Shown: in pieces, positions 8,852-17,260 of the stretch
Layout: the number at the start of each line of letters is the position of its first letter
How positions within the stretch are numbered: the stretch's first letter is position 1
NCBI RefSeq assembly: GCF_001042695.1
Contig: NZ_AP012334.1
Coordinates: 992,001 to 1,056,000, forward strand
Source: Scardovia inopinata JCM 12537
GTDB lineage: Bacteria > Actinomycetota > Actinomycetes > Actinomycetales > Bifidobacteriaceae
DNA length: 64,000 bases
Direction: 5' to 3'
Position numbers and translations under genes: made by a program
Notes under the pieces: generated by a model
Database searches by the model: none
Told to the model about the DNA's origin: nothing
Seen by the model: only the letters and a program-made list of their open reading frames with translations

Positions 8852-9682
8852 TTAGGATTGACTTAGCTTAAGTACCCGAGACCGGCGAATCAGCAAGCAG
8901 GCAATAATTATTACCACCGCATAGCAGGCAATGGAAATAATGGAACTTTCCACTCCAAAATCTCCGCCGCTAAGGATTGCCGATTTTGTTGTAATTATGA
9001 GGGTGAACAACGATTTTTTATCTGCAGTGAACCCAACATGGCAAATCCCCATTGTCGACATATTCCAAACAGCGTGGACAAGAGCATTGTTCCAAAAATT
9101 CCCACTTTGATACTCAATGAGCGAGAACATAATTCCCACAAAAGTTCCGGCAACAACCAGCTGAATTATGCTGACAAAGTCAAGTTGATTTCCAATAATA
9201 TGAACGAATCCGAACAGCAGCAGTAAGATTATACTCCCTCTCCATGGTTCCCATAATAAGGCCGCGGAAAACCATCTCTTCCACTATTCCTGCTGCTAAA
9301 CTGTAGAACAATACACCATAAAGGACCAGTACAACCCTATCGTAGGCCGATGCCTTATCACAGTCCAGGAACCATTCAGTAAAACAAATGACATTACTAC
9401 CGCAACAGGCAGCGCTAGAGCGGTAAGTGCCCAGTACCATTTTACCTGAGGTTTATCAATCCGGTAACTTTTCAGCGAAAAGCCGTTCTTTTTGCCTGCG
9501 ATGAGCTTCAGGCCAAAAAATGACAACACCGGATATATCACGGCTTCAAGAACAGGCGTTACTGCCTTGGGCATTCCTATTCTGATTGTCGCTTGCCCAG
9601 CAAGAACAGCAAGTGTTTGTGCTGCTACTAAAACAAGAATCGCAAGAACACAGATCACCAGTGTTTTTAATACCTTCTTCAT
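8852..9682 (-). pseudogene. CPBP-family (Abi) intramembrane metalloprotease, broken by two frame shifts
   Basis: The gene starts at 9682 with AGAGG upstream and reads MKKVLKTLVICVLAILVLVA in a first frame to about 9350. It then needs a shift to reach AAGIVEEMVFRGLIMG (9240-9300), the EExxxR first motif of CPBP proteases. A second shift near 9215-9230 is needed to reach LFGFVHIIGNQLDF, which contains the second motif (FxxxH), and the last helices ending at 8852 (ALVHAVWN is the third motif). At the second break some residues between the first motif and the FxxxH helix also seem missing, suggesting a small deletion at a GCTGCT run. The intact protein would be about 275 residues. Products in individual frames cannot form the active site. 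Confidence 0.85.
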
Positions 9683-9788
9683 ATAATGTGCCTCTTCTAT
9701 GCAGATTATAAATTAAATTATGCGGCCGGTTTTCAATGCCGATCACTCTGGATGTTTTGCATCAGTATAACTATACATGAAATACTCA

Positions 9789-10070
9789 TCATTTGTCAAA
9801 TAATTCCGAATGCGATCCAAGACGATACAACATCAGAACAAGTATATCATCCATAATCTCATAAATTAAAAGCCAATCTGGTTCTATATGGCATTCCCGG
9901 GTACCTTTATAATTTCCAGACAAATCATGGTCAGAATATCTTGCCTCCAGCGTTCTGCCTTCGGCAAGGATATTCACTGCGTCAAAAAGTTTATCCAGGT
10001 TCTTGTCCTGCTTCTTCGCAAGCTTCAGGTCTTTTTTGAATTGGTTTGTATATTTTATTTCGTACTTCAT
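9789..10070 (-). CDS. yafQ: YafQ-family mRNA interferase toxin
   Basis: This 93-residue basic RelE-superfamily protein keeps the residues used by YafQ for ribosome-dependent mRNA cleavage: His48 (SDHDL), His61 and Asp65 (CHIEPDW), and His87 in RLGSHSELF at the C-terminus. Length and the start MKYEIKYTNQFKKDLK are typical. It overlaps the upstream antitoxin gene by 4 bp (ATGA), implying coupled translation in the usual antitoxin-first order. The active site looks intact, so the toxin is likely functional when the antitoxin is degraded. Neighbouring genes on both sides are broken, as often seen where such modules sit in accessory DNA. Confidence 0.92.
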   Translation of the reverse strand: MKYEIKYTNQFKKDLKLAKKQDKNLDKLFDAVNILAEGRTLEARYSDHDLSGNYKGTRECHIEPDWLLIYEIMDDILVLMLYRLGSHSELFDK

Positions 10071-10339
10071 ACGTCAAGAGATGCTTTCAGATCATCCATG
10101 CTGACATACCCCTTGATATTTCGGTCCGAAGCAATACGTTTGCCTTCTTCGATTGCCGCAGTAGTCGTCTCATTCGGAATATCGAGTTTCAATGAAAAGG
10201 GAATGCCATTCTCACGAATCGTGGTCCTGAAAAAAATATTGACAGCGGTTGTCATATTCAAGCCTAGTTCAGAAAAAATCTGTTCTGCCTCGTCTTTTAT
10301 TTCCTTATCCATGCGTATGTTAATATTTGTTGTTGTCAT
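10067..10339 (-). CDS. dinJ: RelB/DinJ-family antitoxin
   Basis: This 90-residue protein begins MTTTNINIRMDKEIKDEAEQ, the ribbon-helix-helix DNA-binding arm of DinJ/RelB antitoxins, with the helix continuing LGLNMTTAVNIF. The C-terminal half (about 50-90) is the acidic toxin-wrapping part. It is translated from an ATG with GGAGG 10 bp upstream. It should neutralise the YafQ toxin encoded directly downstream and repress the common promoter through the palindrome over the -10 element. Confidence 0.92.
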   Translation of the reverse strand: MTTTNINIRMDKEIKDEAEQIFSELGLNMTTAVNIFFRTTIRENGIPFSLKLDIPNETTTAAIEEGKRIASDRNIKGYVSMDDLKASLDV

Positions 10340-10363
10340 AAGCGCTGCACCTCCGTAGACACA

Positions 10364-10395
10364 TACATTATATGTAATGATTCGTCTATTGTCAA
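10364..10395 (-). promoter_or_regulatory. dinJ-yafQ promoter with overlapping palindromic operator
   Basis: On the minus strand a TTGACA (10390-10395) is separated by exactly 17 bp from TATAAT (10367-10372), a perfect sigma-70-type promoter. The palindrome TACAT-TAT-ATGTA (10364-10376) covers the -10 box, a logical site for the ribbon-helix-helix antitoxin. Confidence 0.85.
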
Positions 10396-10454
10396 TACAT
10401 TGTCATTACAAAAACTTGTAAATATATAAAGACATAGAGAACACAGCACAAAGC

Positions 10455-10979
10455 TCAATCAGACACCTCTCTGCGCACATTGAAAAATCCCATCTTCGCG
10501 GCCACGCCCCAGTTGTGTTTACGACACGATGGCTCCGAATTAATGTCAGCGATAGGAAACGATACTTTCCTTTTCATCACATCAGAACGTCCAAAGATCA
10601 TCTGACCGGAAAAAGCCTCTCGCAACTTCAATATATGGCTTACCATCTTTGGCTGAAAATATTTTTCAATGTCCGGTTTTGAAACACGAATATCCGGTTT
10701 TGAGTTTTCAATGTCCGGTTCTTTTATCTCTTTGAACGCTCCACTAACATGCAATGTACGGTTATGCAGAGGATGATTTTCATTCAGCAGAAGATTTCGG
10801 AGAAATATCTCAAGATATTCCGTCGTTTCATAGATACCGTTTTTCACATCAGTATAATTTGCCCTGACCAGTGAATTACGGAAATACCATGCGTTTTCTG
10901 CAAAAATATCGTTTGTTGCATCAAAGCCCAATGTGCGCAGATACTGTATCAAATATTCTGATGTTTTGAGTCCATCCAC
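10455..10979 (-). pseudogene. truncated Fic-family protein (C-terminal part only)
   Basis: The 174-residue reading frame starts within what in Fic proteins is the helix after the catalytic HxFx(D/E)GN motif. It reads YLIQYLRTLGFDATNDIFAE, then WYFRNSLVRANY and EYLEIFLRNLLLNENHPL, as in Fic proteins of the FREGNTRT type. The catalytic loop itself is absent and I do not find it upstream. The last 45 residues (from about KRKVSFP) no longer resemble the winged-helix end expected after IFGRSDVM, so the 3' end also looks rearranged. AMPylation activity is therefore not expected. It lies 115 bp upstream of the DinJ-YafQ pair. Confidence 0.65.
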
Positions 10980-11039
10980 TGCCTGTAAACCTATGGCTGT
11001 ATGCCAGACATAGCCCTTATCCTGCTTAGCCGGCTCAGA

Positions 11040-11073
11040 CTCCTTGATATAACTCCTTGATATAACTCCTTAA
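11040..11073. repeat. 13-bp tandem repeat
   Basis: The unit ctccttgatataa occurs twice in direct succession (11040-11052, 11053-11065) with a partial third copy. It lies in the 364-bp gap between the Fic remnant and the methyltransferase. Confidence 0.8.
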
Positions 11074-11179
11074 ACGGGTCTTGGTCCACTCTGCGTCACC
11101 TCACTGTTATTCTCTTGCAACAATTACAATGGCGAATCTTGTTAATGTCCAATGTCCTATATTATAATCCTTTTTCTGC

Positions 11180-11335
11180 TTATTCCTTTGCAAGCCGTGA
11201 CAGTGAAACAAGGGTCTCCACATGCCGTGAGACAATGCCTTTGATGTCATAGATTTTCGATTTTTTTGAGTTTAGAAACAGTCCACGAAAACCGCTTTGA
11301 GGGAAGTTGTCCATTGGTGTCCTACAGTCCGATAA
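11180..11335 (-). pseudogene. possible C-terminal remnant of a TrmA/RlmD-like methyltransferase
   Basis: The gap 10980-11343 has no intact gene. One minus-strand frame reads PMDNFPQSGFRGLFLNS and then SRHVETLVSLSR before a TAA at 11180-11182. The last part resembles the HVETVxLLSR end of TrmA-type RNA methyltransferases. The match is short and I could be wrong. The rest of the gap shows only the 13-bp tandem repeat. Confidence 0.25.
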
Positions 11336-11343
11336 ACTGAAGT

Positions 11344-11940
11344 TTATCTGTTAAATCCTTCAAATAAATATCTATAAAAAAGTCCTTGTCTAATCTTTGA
11401 ATTTGGAAATAAATTAAAAAGCAGTTTTCTAACCTCACTCATCTTCATGAGGTTATAGGACACTGGGATGTTTTCATCCTCGCTTGAATGCATCTTTTTT
11501 ATTTTTGAGATAACTGATGAGGGTAGGACCCTTAATATTTCTATAATGTAATCGGTCATAGTTGATGGTCTAGCCAAACCTACGATTAATAGTTTTCCAT
11601 TTTGAGACAAAAGAGACTTAGCTTTTTTCAACGCCATGCCCATCTCCATGTGATGGATTGAAGCAACAAAGATGATAGAGTCATATCTTTTTATAGACTC
11701 AAATGATTCAAAATCCTCCCGTATGAACTGTACTTTTTTACTTGTATTCAAAATATTGGCCTTATTTATACAAGATTGGTCGGGATCAATTCCTGTGATA
11801 TTTTTCGAATTATCATCTAAAAATGCAACAAGCGAACCGTCTCCACATCCAACATCAAGAATTTCTTTAGAATTTTTTACCTGTTCCTTTAACCATTTAT
11901 AATACGCAGTATTATGATTCCAATAATTGGGTTTTTGCAT
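11344..11940 (-). CDS. class I SAM-dependent methyltransferase
   Basis: This 198-residue protein shows the SAM-binding motif I ILDVGCGDGSLVAFL at about 28-42, the acidic end of strand 2 (ITGIDPDQ), motif II/III around YDSIIFVASIHHME and a post-motif GKLLIVGLARP. The C-terminal part (KIKKMHSSEDENIPVSYN) resembles small-molecule methyltransferases of the UbiE/Methyltransf_11 type. The substrate is not evident. Local base composition is more AT-rich than the core genes. It is followed by decayed DNA and preceded by a small hydrolase 27 bp upstream on the same strand, so the two may be co-transcribed with the glycosyltransferase further upstream. Confidence 0.85.
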   Translation of the reverse strand: MQKPNYWNHNTAYYKWLKEQVKNSKEILDVGCGDGSLVAFLDDNSKNITGIDPDQSCINKANILNTSKKVQFIREDFESFESIKRYDSIIFVASIHHMEMGMALKKAKSLLSQNGKLLIVGLARPSTMTDYIIEILRVLPSSVISKIKKMHSSEDENIPVSYNLMKMSEVRKLLFNLFPNSKIRQGLFYRYLFEGFNR

Positions 11941-11967
11941 GAATTACCCCCTACAAATTCAAATTTG

Positions 11968-12567
11968 TTACTTGATGTCCATGATCCACCGGCCAAGAAA
12001 ATTCATCTGCTCTTCTGTATGAAACCAATGCTCTCCGTTTTTCATCACGGTGAGTGTTGCGCCAATTTTCTCCGCAAATTTAGAAACGTCCTTGAGAGAT
12101 GTAAAGTTATCTTTTTCGCCGTATAGGATGTGGGTAGATATCTTCCAGTTGATTTCCTGTTCCCTTGCATAGGAAAGATACTTCCAAGATAAGGTCTGCC
12201 CAAAATAAGTTTCAACCGTACCTGCTTCACGCAGGTCATCCTCACTCACATTTGCGAGCCGCATCATATTCTCAATGAGCTTTGGCATATTCACGACAGG
12301 AGAGATGAAAAAGGCTTCTTCAATATTTTTCTCTGCCAGAGCACTCATAGCAAAATAAGCGCCAAGGCTGCTTGCGATAAGCTTCACCGATTCATATTGT
12401 CCGCAAGCAGCATCAAAGAGCTTCGGAAACTCAGCCTCTGCTTCCCATGGAGTTGTTGCTTGATAGTCCAGCCCAACAACATCGCAGTTTGTAAAAAGCG
12501 ACGCGTAATGCTCGGCTTCTTCTGCGATTCCTCCCTGTCCGTGAAGGTATAGAATAACGGAATTCAT
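11968..12567 (-). CDS. small alpha/beta-hydrolase (esterase-like)
   Basis: I use the ATG at 12567 (GGAG 9 bp upstream; protein MNSVILYLHGQGG, 199 residues) rather than the one six codons earlier. The oxyanion strand is LYLHGQGG, the nucleophile elbow LIASSLGAYFA, where Ala replaces the usual first Gly of GxSxG, the acid is in LYGEKDNFT and the base in NGEHWFH. The triad therefore appears intact. The size and the closing HWFHTEEQM resemble YqiA/YcfP-type esterases. The substrate is unknown. It sits between a glycosyltransferase and a methyltransferase gene on the same strand. Confidence 0.82.
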   Translation of the reverse strand: MNSVILYLHGQGGIAEEAEHYASLFTNCDVVGLDYQATTPWEAEAEFPKLFDAACGQYESVKLIASSLGAYFAMSALAEKNIEEAFFISPVVNMPKLIENMMRLANVSEDDLREAGTVETYFGQTLSWKYLSYAREQEINWKISTHILYGEKDNFTSLKDVSKFAEKIGATLTVMKNGEHWFHTEEQMNFLGRWIMDIK

Positions 12568-12612
12568 AACATTTTTCTCCAGCAACTCAATTTTCTGCAG
12601 ATTCTCCTGTAT

Positions 12613-13767
12613 TTAGGCTAATACATCGCTTATTGTGCGAATTATCGTGTCTGTACCGCCAAGATTAATCATTTCAGCTCTCAGACTGCGTGCTTTGTCT
12701 CGGTAAGTCTCGTCTGATTCAACTGCAGTCAGTGCTTCACGCAGGGAGTCGGCACTAATCCCAGCAGTGCTCAAATTAATTCCTACACCAGCTTGTTCGA
12801 TACTTCGGGCGTTAAATTTTCTTTCAAATGCTTTGCCGGGGAATACGATTGGCGGAACGCAGTAACTAATAGCGTCCATAATAGAATTCTGACCGCCATG
12901 GTTGATGAATACCTTCGCCTTGGGAAGCAGCTTGGAAAAGTCTGCTCTTTTCACAAAAGTTATGTTGTCAACCTGCTTTTCGACATTCGCACCAGCGACT
13001 ATTATCTTATAACCAGAATCTGCAAAAGCTTCTATCAGCATTTTTTCAAATTTATGCGGGCTCACAGAACCGCTGCCCATATATGCCAGTATAAGATCCT
13101 TCTCTTGCTCATCAAATTGCGCTGGTTTTTTGAGGAATCCGCAGTATACAACTTTCGTATCATCTATCGGTTCAAGAGACGGGGAACTTGGTATGAACTT
13201 TTGCTCCAACCAATTAAACAACTCCAGCGATGAATCTATCTGAGGCAGTGAAAACTCGCGCACAAAGCGCCTGACTCCAGATGCATACTGTGGTGCACTC
13301 GCATATTCGGCACGTGTCGTATATGAAGACGATCCGAATGCAGGTACTCCTTCGAGTTTAGCGGCGAGTATCGCAGAAATATTGACCTCAGAATAGACTG
13401 CATCCGGAGAAAATGCTCGGATTGCTTCTCTAATAGACCTAACGCTGCGGCAAATGTACTGATAATCAAGAGCACCGCTAAAACGCAGCACATTCTCGAA
13501 ACTTTTTACTTGTATTTTTCCAAGGAGTCCCAGTTTATTTACAGCCGGAAGGATACGCGTCGATACGAAATCCGGAAGACCCATTGGAGAGGGGTCCGGT
13601 ATGTGAAACGTATTCATTCCTTCAGGTGGATGACAGTTTCCATCTGGAGCAACCCCCATAAGAACCTCATGACCAGATTCTTGAAATGCACTGCCAATAG
13701 CAAGTGCTCGTGACCATGGTCCGCTTGTGGCTGCCCGGGCGAACATAGGAACTATGAGTATTTTCAT
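12613..13767 (-). CDS. GT1-type glycosyltransferase (UDP-glycosyltransferase/MGT-like)
   Basis: This 384-residue protein has the GT-B layout. The N-terminal domain is KILIVPMFARAATSGPWSRA with LAIGSAFQESGHEVLMGVAP, the acceptor-side fold of GT1 enzymes. The C-terminal nucleotide-sugar domain has LILAYMGSGSV at about 225-235, then LPKAKVFINHGGQNSIMDAI and CVPPIVFPGKAFERKFNARS, equivalent to the HGG...G...P...EQ...NA signature. GT1 enzymes transfer sugars to small hydrophobic acceptors such as macrolides, flavonoids or lipids. No biosynthetic partners are in view, so detoxification or lipid glycosylation are both possible. It likely forms a transcription unit with the hydrolase 45 bp downstream. 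Confidence 0.85.
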   Translation of the reverse strand: MKILIVPMFARAATSGPWSRALAIGSAFQESGHEVLMGVAPDGNCHPPEGMNTFHIPDPSPMGLPDFVSTRILPAVNKLGLLGKIQVKSFENVLRFSGALDYQYICRSVRSIREAIRAFSPDAVYSEVNISAILAAKLEGVPAFGSSSYTTRAEYASAPQYASGVRRFVREFSLPQIDSSLELFNWLEQKFIPSSPSLEPIDDTKVVYCGFLKKPAQFDEQEKDLILAYMGSGSVSPHKFEKMLIEAFADSGYKIIVAGANVEKQVDNITFVKRADFSKLLPKAKVFINHGGQNSIMDAISYCVPPIVFPGKAFERKFNARSIEQAGVGINLSTAGISADSLREALTAVESDETYRDKARSLRAEMINLGGTDTIIRTISDVLA

Positions 13768-14142
13768 AGAGAGCCTTCTTCCCGCCGTTTGACCTATTGT
13801 GTCTGCAACGGCTTAGAGCTGATTACTACTCATGGCAATACAAGAGATTTCAGACCTTTATCCAGTTGTGCGAGTCCTTCTTTAACCTCTTGATATTTGC
13901 TTTCTTCTCCGAGATACATATCATGCACCTCTTGTGCAAAGTGTACTATAAAATCTAGTAAAAGTCTACTTACACAGTCCCCTTTCTATCCTCGCAGTAG
14001 CCAACAATCCTGTCCGCTCTGCCTAGCCTCCTGGTGCAGTTCGCGCAGAGCCTTTTCGAGCGATAAAAACACAAGTCATATCGGCAAGCGGGGCTGTTTG
14101 GAATCAACCACAGCTCACGGATAACCCTTGTTTACTGGCTTT
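13768..14142. other. 375-bp gap with small coding remnants only
   Basis: No intact gene is visible. On the minus strand a stop-bounded frame gives FAQEVHDMYLGEESKYQEVK and ends at a TGA at 13830-13832. Its internal ATG at 13919 has AAGAGG upstream, so a 29-codon peptide could be made. The same frame upstream of a TAG reads LEKALRELHQEARQSGQDC. Both pieces look protein-like and may be parts of one decayed regulator, but I cannot name it. Confidence 0.4.
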
Positions 14143-15489
14143 TCAGACTTCTGGTGTGTTATGTCTTGACATCAAGCAGATGGTCTCCACGTGATGAGTT
14201 AAGGGATAAATATCATACGCATGAATGGAGGTCAACTCATATCCTCCCTGCCTGAGATAAGAAATATCCCGGGCAAGACTGGCAGGATTGCAGGAGATAT
14301 AAATAATGGTTTCCGCCTGGGATGAGGACAGAAGATTGCAGACTTTACGGCCAGCACCTGAGCGGGGAGGATCAAGAAGAATAATCTGGGGGTGAGCCAA
14401 TGTAGTGTCGCTGAGATTCTTCAGAGTTTTATAGACATCGCCTTCCTGGGAAGTGATCGTGTCCAACCCTGCGGCGGCACTGTTTTCTCTGGCATTTTTT
14501 ACAGCCACAGGAGCACCTTCTACGCTGAGAATACGAGCCTGAGGAAAAGCCGTCGCAGCAGCAAGAGTAAAGAGGCCAGAGCCGGAATAGAGATCCCAGA
14601 TCAGGGAAGAGTCCTTCCCACCGGCTGAGAACATGCGCTGAACAGCTTCGGATACCAGTATCTGAGGAGCCATTCTATGGACCTGCCAAAAGCCCTCGGC
14701 ATCAACCGTATAGGAGAGATCCAGCGGAGAATTCTGTATGAAAGGAAGAGTAACAACCACTTTCTCAGTCAGATTCCTTCTGCCGGAGACAACTTTTCCA
14801 TTAACCAAAAAACCAAAATTCCCAGTTTGACTGGCAGACTGCTGTACGCCAGCTTCCTGACCGGGAGTCTGCCCCACACTGGATTCTTGCCCCGGTCTGG
14901 GCTCAGGTACGCTGATTCTGATATGATCTCCGAGCTGGAAAGTCTGTGACCACCATCCCTGTTCCTGAGCAAGATTCAGCAGCCGCCGGGAAGCCAGCGG
15001 CATGGTGTCAAGAGGGAGAAGATCATGCGATCCCCTTTTACGCATAGCCAGATGTCCATTATTGCCGGCAACCAGGTCTAGACGGGTCCTCCAGTGCAGA
15101 CCATCTTCCGGCTCATCCTCCGGTACCTGGGTCAGGGGCACTGTTAGATCTAAACCCGCCAGATGCTTCATCTGCTCTTCAACAACGGTCTGCTTCCACT
15201 GGGTCTGTCCCTGACGGGAAACATGAACCAGATCAGCTCCGCCCAAACCGCCTGCCCAAGCCACAGGACCGGCCAGAGGCCAGACTGGTTCTACCCTATC
15301 CGGGCTGGCCTCCAGGACCTCTGTTACTTCCCCAGTCCATAAACGATCTTTCTTCCTACGGGGTTCGTCCAAGAGAATTTTTACCCTCTCCCCCGGCAAA
15401 GCAAAACGAACAAAAACTACCCGACCATCAATGTGAGCTATACACCTGCCCTGATCAGCATAGCGTTCAATGGTAACTTCAGCTTCCAT
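14143..15489 (-). CDS. TRAM-domain RNA m5U methyltransferase (TrmA/RlmD superfamily)
   Basis: The start at 15489 (MEAEVTIERYADQGRCIAHI) has GGGAG 5 bp upstream and begins exactly at the TRAM domain (residues 1-60); longer frames run into the upstream gene. A central domain follows, then the Rossmann methyltransferase domain with LIWDLYSGSGLFTLAAA and ILLDPPRSGAGRKV. The catalytic Cys is in IYISCNPASLARDI, and the family C-terminal motif is TBP-like: YPLTHHVETICLMSR. The four Fe-S cysteines of E. coli RlmD are not present, as in many Gram-positive members, so the modified uridine (23S 747 or 1939, or tRNA 54) cannot be assigned. A Gln/Pro-rich insert lies at about residues 200-225. It is 16 bp downstream of the DUF3159 gene, likely the same operon. 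Confidence 0.9.
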   Translation of the reverse strand: MEAEVTIERYADQGRCIAHIDGRVVFVRFALPGERVKILLDEPRRKKDRLWTGEVTEVLEASPDRVEPVWPLAGPVAWAGGLGGADLVHVSRQGQTQWKQTVVEEQMKHLAGLDLTVPLTQVPEDEPEDGLHWRTRLDLVAGNNGHLAMRKRGSHDLLPLDTMPLASRRLLNLAQEQGWWSQTFQLGDHIRISVPEPRPGQESSVGQTPGQEAGVQQSASQTGNFGFLVNGKVVSGRRNLTEKVVVTLPFIQNSPLDLSYTVDAEGFWQVHRMAPQILVSEAVQRMFSAGGKDSSLIWDLYSGSGLFTLAAATAFPQARILSVEGAPVAVKNARENSAAAGLDTITSQEGDVYKTLKNLSDTTLAHPQIILLDPPRSGAGRKVCNLLSSSQAETIIYISCNPASLARDISYLRQGGYELTSIHAYDIYPLTHHVETICLMSRHNTPEV

Positions 15490-15505
15490 CAGATCTCCCA
15501 GGCCT

Positions 15506-16246
15506 TCATTTGCTGTCATTCTCATCTGGAATACCAGCTGCCTGCGCTTCCTCAAAAGCCTGCTGACGCTGCAGCTTGGTTCTATGCAGATCATCCGCAA
15601 GGACCAGCCAGGTAATCCACAATGCCAGAGCAAAAAATGGAATGCCTAATACCAGGCGGGCAGCTCCCAGCGCCCCCAGTGCTGACAGAAAATAAAGGGG
15701 AACTTCCGTCAACAGCCGAATCAGGAAAAGGCCTGTCCAAACAAGTGTTGCTCGAACATATGCCTTATGAAGCCCCCTGTCGTTGTTCCAGGAATCAAGC
15801 CAGACAGAAAAAGCCGGAAGCCCCTTTTCTTTTTTCACCTGCCCCCGTCCCAGCTCAATCAGAAATCCTAGAGCAGGAACCTTAACCGCCAGCGATACCA
15901 GCAAAATAAGCAGACATACGGCGTTGATCACAAACCCGGGAAAATAGAAATTGCGGGCATCTTTACTCAGCCAGGCAGACAGCAGACAGACAGCCACCAC
16001 AATCAAACCCGACAGAGCACCCAGGGCAGACTGTTTTTGGATCAGGCGAACAAGAAGCTCTGCAAGAGCCAGGATGGCTGAGAGCAGAACAGTCCAGCCC
16101 AGTGACCGGGTAGCAATAAAGAGAACAATAAACGCCAGGGCGGGCAGAATCGATTCAATAATTCCCCTCACTCCACCTATGGCGTTCATGACGGAAAAGT
16201 TATCGCCAAAATTATCCCTGGAAAAAGGCTGCAGTGGCCCTGTCAT
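15506..16246 (-). CDS. DUF3159 membrane protein
   Basis: This 246-residue protein begins with a short polar region including DNFSVMNAIGGVRGIIESIL, the conserved opening of actinobacterial DUF3159 proteins. Six or so hydrophobic helices follow, with LGWTVLLSAILALAELLVRL and a closing cytoplasmic tail (KLQRQQAFEEAQAAG). The function is unknown. In actinobacteria the gene is regularly found beside DUF3710 and an RNA methyltransferase, as here. Its start overlaps the stop of the DUF3710 gene by 4 bp, indicating translational coupling. Confidence 0.9.
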   Translation of the reverse strand: MTGPLQPFSRDNFGDNFSVMNAIGGVRGIIESILPALAFIVLFIATRSLGWTVLLSAILALAELLVRLIQKQSALGALSGLIVVAVCLLSAWLSKDARNFYFPGFVINAVCLLILLVSLAVKVPALGFLIELGRGQVKKEKGLPAFSVWLDSWNNDRGLHKAYVRATLVWTGLFLIRLLTEVPLYFLSALGALGAARLVLGIPFFALALWITWLVLADDLHRTKLQRQQAFEEAQAAGIPDENDSK

Positions 16247-17043
16247 CGCATTTCCGAGAAAAGAGGACCTCGGGTCAGTGTTGTCTGAACCGTCGTCTGA
16301 ACATCATAACCATTGGGTTTTACCGGCCGCTTAACCTTGTCTGCCAGATCATCGGCATCATCGTCATCCTCATGAATTTCTTCAGGCATAGTCATGGGAA
16401 TCAGGTCGCGGGGAGCCAAGGGCTCATTACCGCGGTTGACCACTATCTGTGCAAAGAAATCATCAAAATCTTTACGAGGGTCGGTATCTTCCTGAGCAGC
16501 AGGACCGGTAAAAATACCCCTGAGCATCCAGCGAGGCCCATCAACGCCCACAATCCTGGACATAAAGGTTTTATCCTTGACCTTTACAGGAAGCAGGACT
16601 TCAGTTCCAAAATCCCCTTCCTCTTCTTTGGCTTGAGAATTGGATTGAATCAGTTCCTGGCGAATGTCATCCCACAGACTCATAGTCTTAGGGGCAGCGA
16701 AAGCTTCCAATTCCAGGCTGGAATCATTGACGGTGATGGTAGCTCCCACAATTGTCTGTTCCCCCTCCTGATTCCTTTTTGCTTTCAGCCTCAGCTCAGC
16801 GTTCTCCATCAAAGGCAGATACATGGAACCGATATCAATCATTCCGTCAAAATCCGGCGCATCCTCGTCATGAACATCCCAGGGACCCAGAGGAAGATCA
16901 TCAGCAATATCCTGATCATCGGCTTCCAGATCAGCGTCAAGCTGATCAGTATCAGCCTGATCCTGCTTGTCACCTGTATTTTCAGCTTCTTTTTTCTGCT
17001 CGGAAGCCTGTGCTTTCTTTGATTTCTTGCCAAAACCAAACAT
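16243..17043 (-). CDS. DUF3710 protein
   Basis: This 266-residue soluble protein has a basic start MFGFGKKSKKAQASEQKKE and an acidic, low-complexity stretch at about 25-55 (QADTDQLDADLEADDQDIAD). A globular DUF3710 domain follows (GPWDVHDEDAPDFDGMIDIG, then VEAFAAP-like and PRWMLRGIFTG segments). The C-terminal tail is basic and Pro/Arg-rich. DUF3710 is an actinobacterial family of unknown function. It heads the DUF3710-DUF3159-methyltransferase operon. Confidence 0.9.
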   Translation of the reverse strand: MFGFGKKSKKAQASEQKKEAENTGDKQDQADTDQLDADLEADDQDIADDLPLGPWDVHDEDAPDFDGMIDIGSMYLPLMENAELRLKAKRNQEGEQTIVGATITVNDSSLELEAFAAPKTMSLWDDIRQELIQSNSQAKEEEGDFGTEVLLPVKVKDKTFMSRIVGVDGPRWMLRGIFTGPAAQEDTDPRKDFDDFFAQIVVNRGNEPLAPRDLIPMTMPEEIHEDDDDADDLADKVKRPVKPNGYDVQTTVQTTLTRGPLFSEMR

Positions 17044-17260
17044 CTTTTTTCCCTATCAATTTGAGGTGCGAGCGCAGCGGTGATCATATGAAGAACCAAC
17101 CTGTCTGTGGAGACTGCTCACTCTTGTTGTCCAAACGCCTTGATTATGCCAAGGCAACCTGTAGGTTAGCTGAATTATATCAGTATCCTGTCCTTTAACA
17201 TACCTTTGGCATAAGGCTTTGCATAACCATTGGTATTGTAGCCTCTACCCTACCGAAATC

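Noticed and set aside
15490-15633. Longer start for the RNA methyltransferase
   Set aside because: It overlaps the DUF3159 gene and precedes the TRAM domain; GGGAG favours 15489.
16234-17022. 262-codon plus-strand frame
   Set aside because: Antisense to the DUF3710 gene, which overlaps its neighbour by ATGA and has clear family identity.
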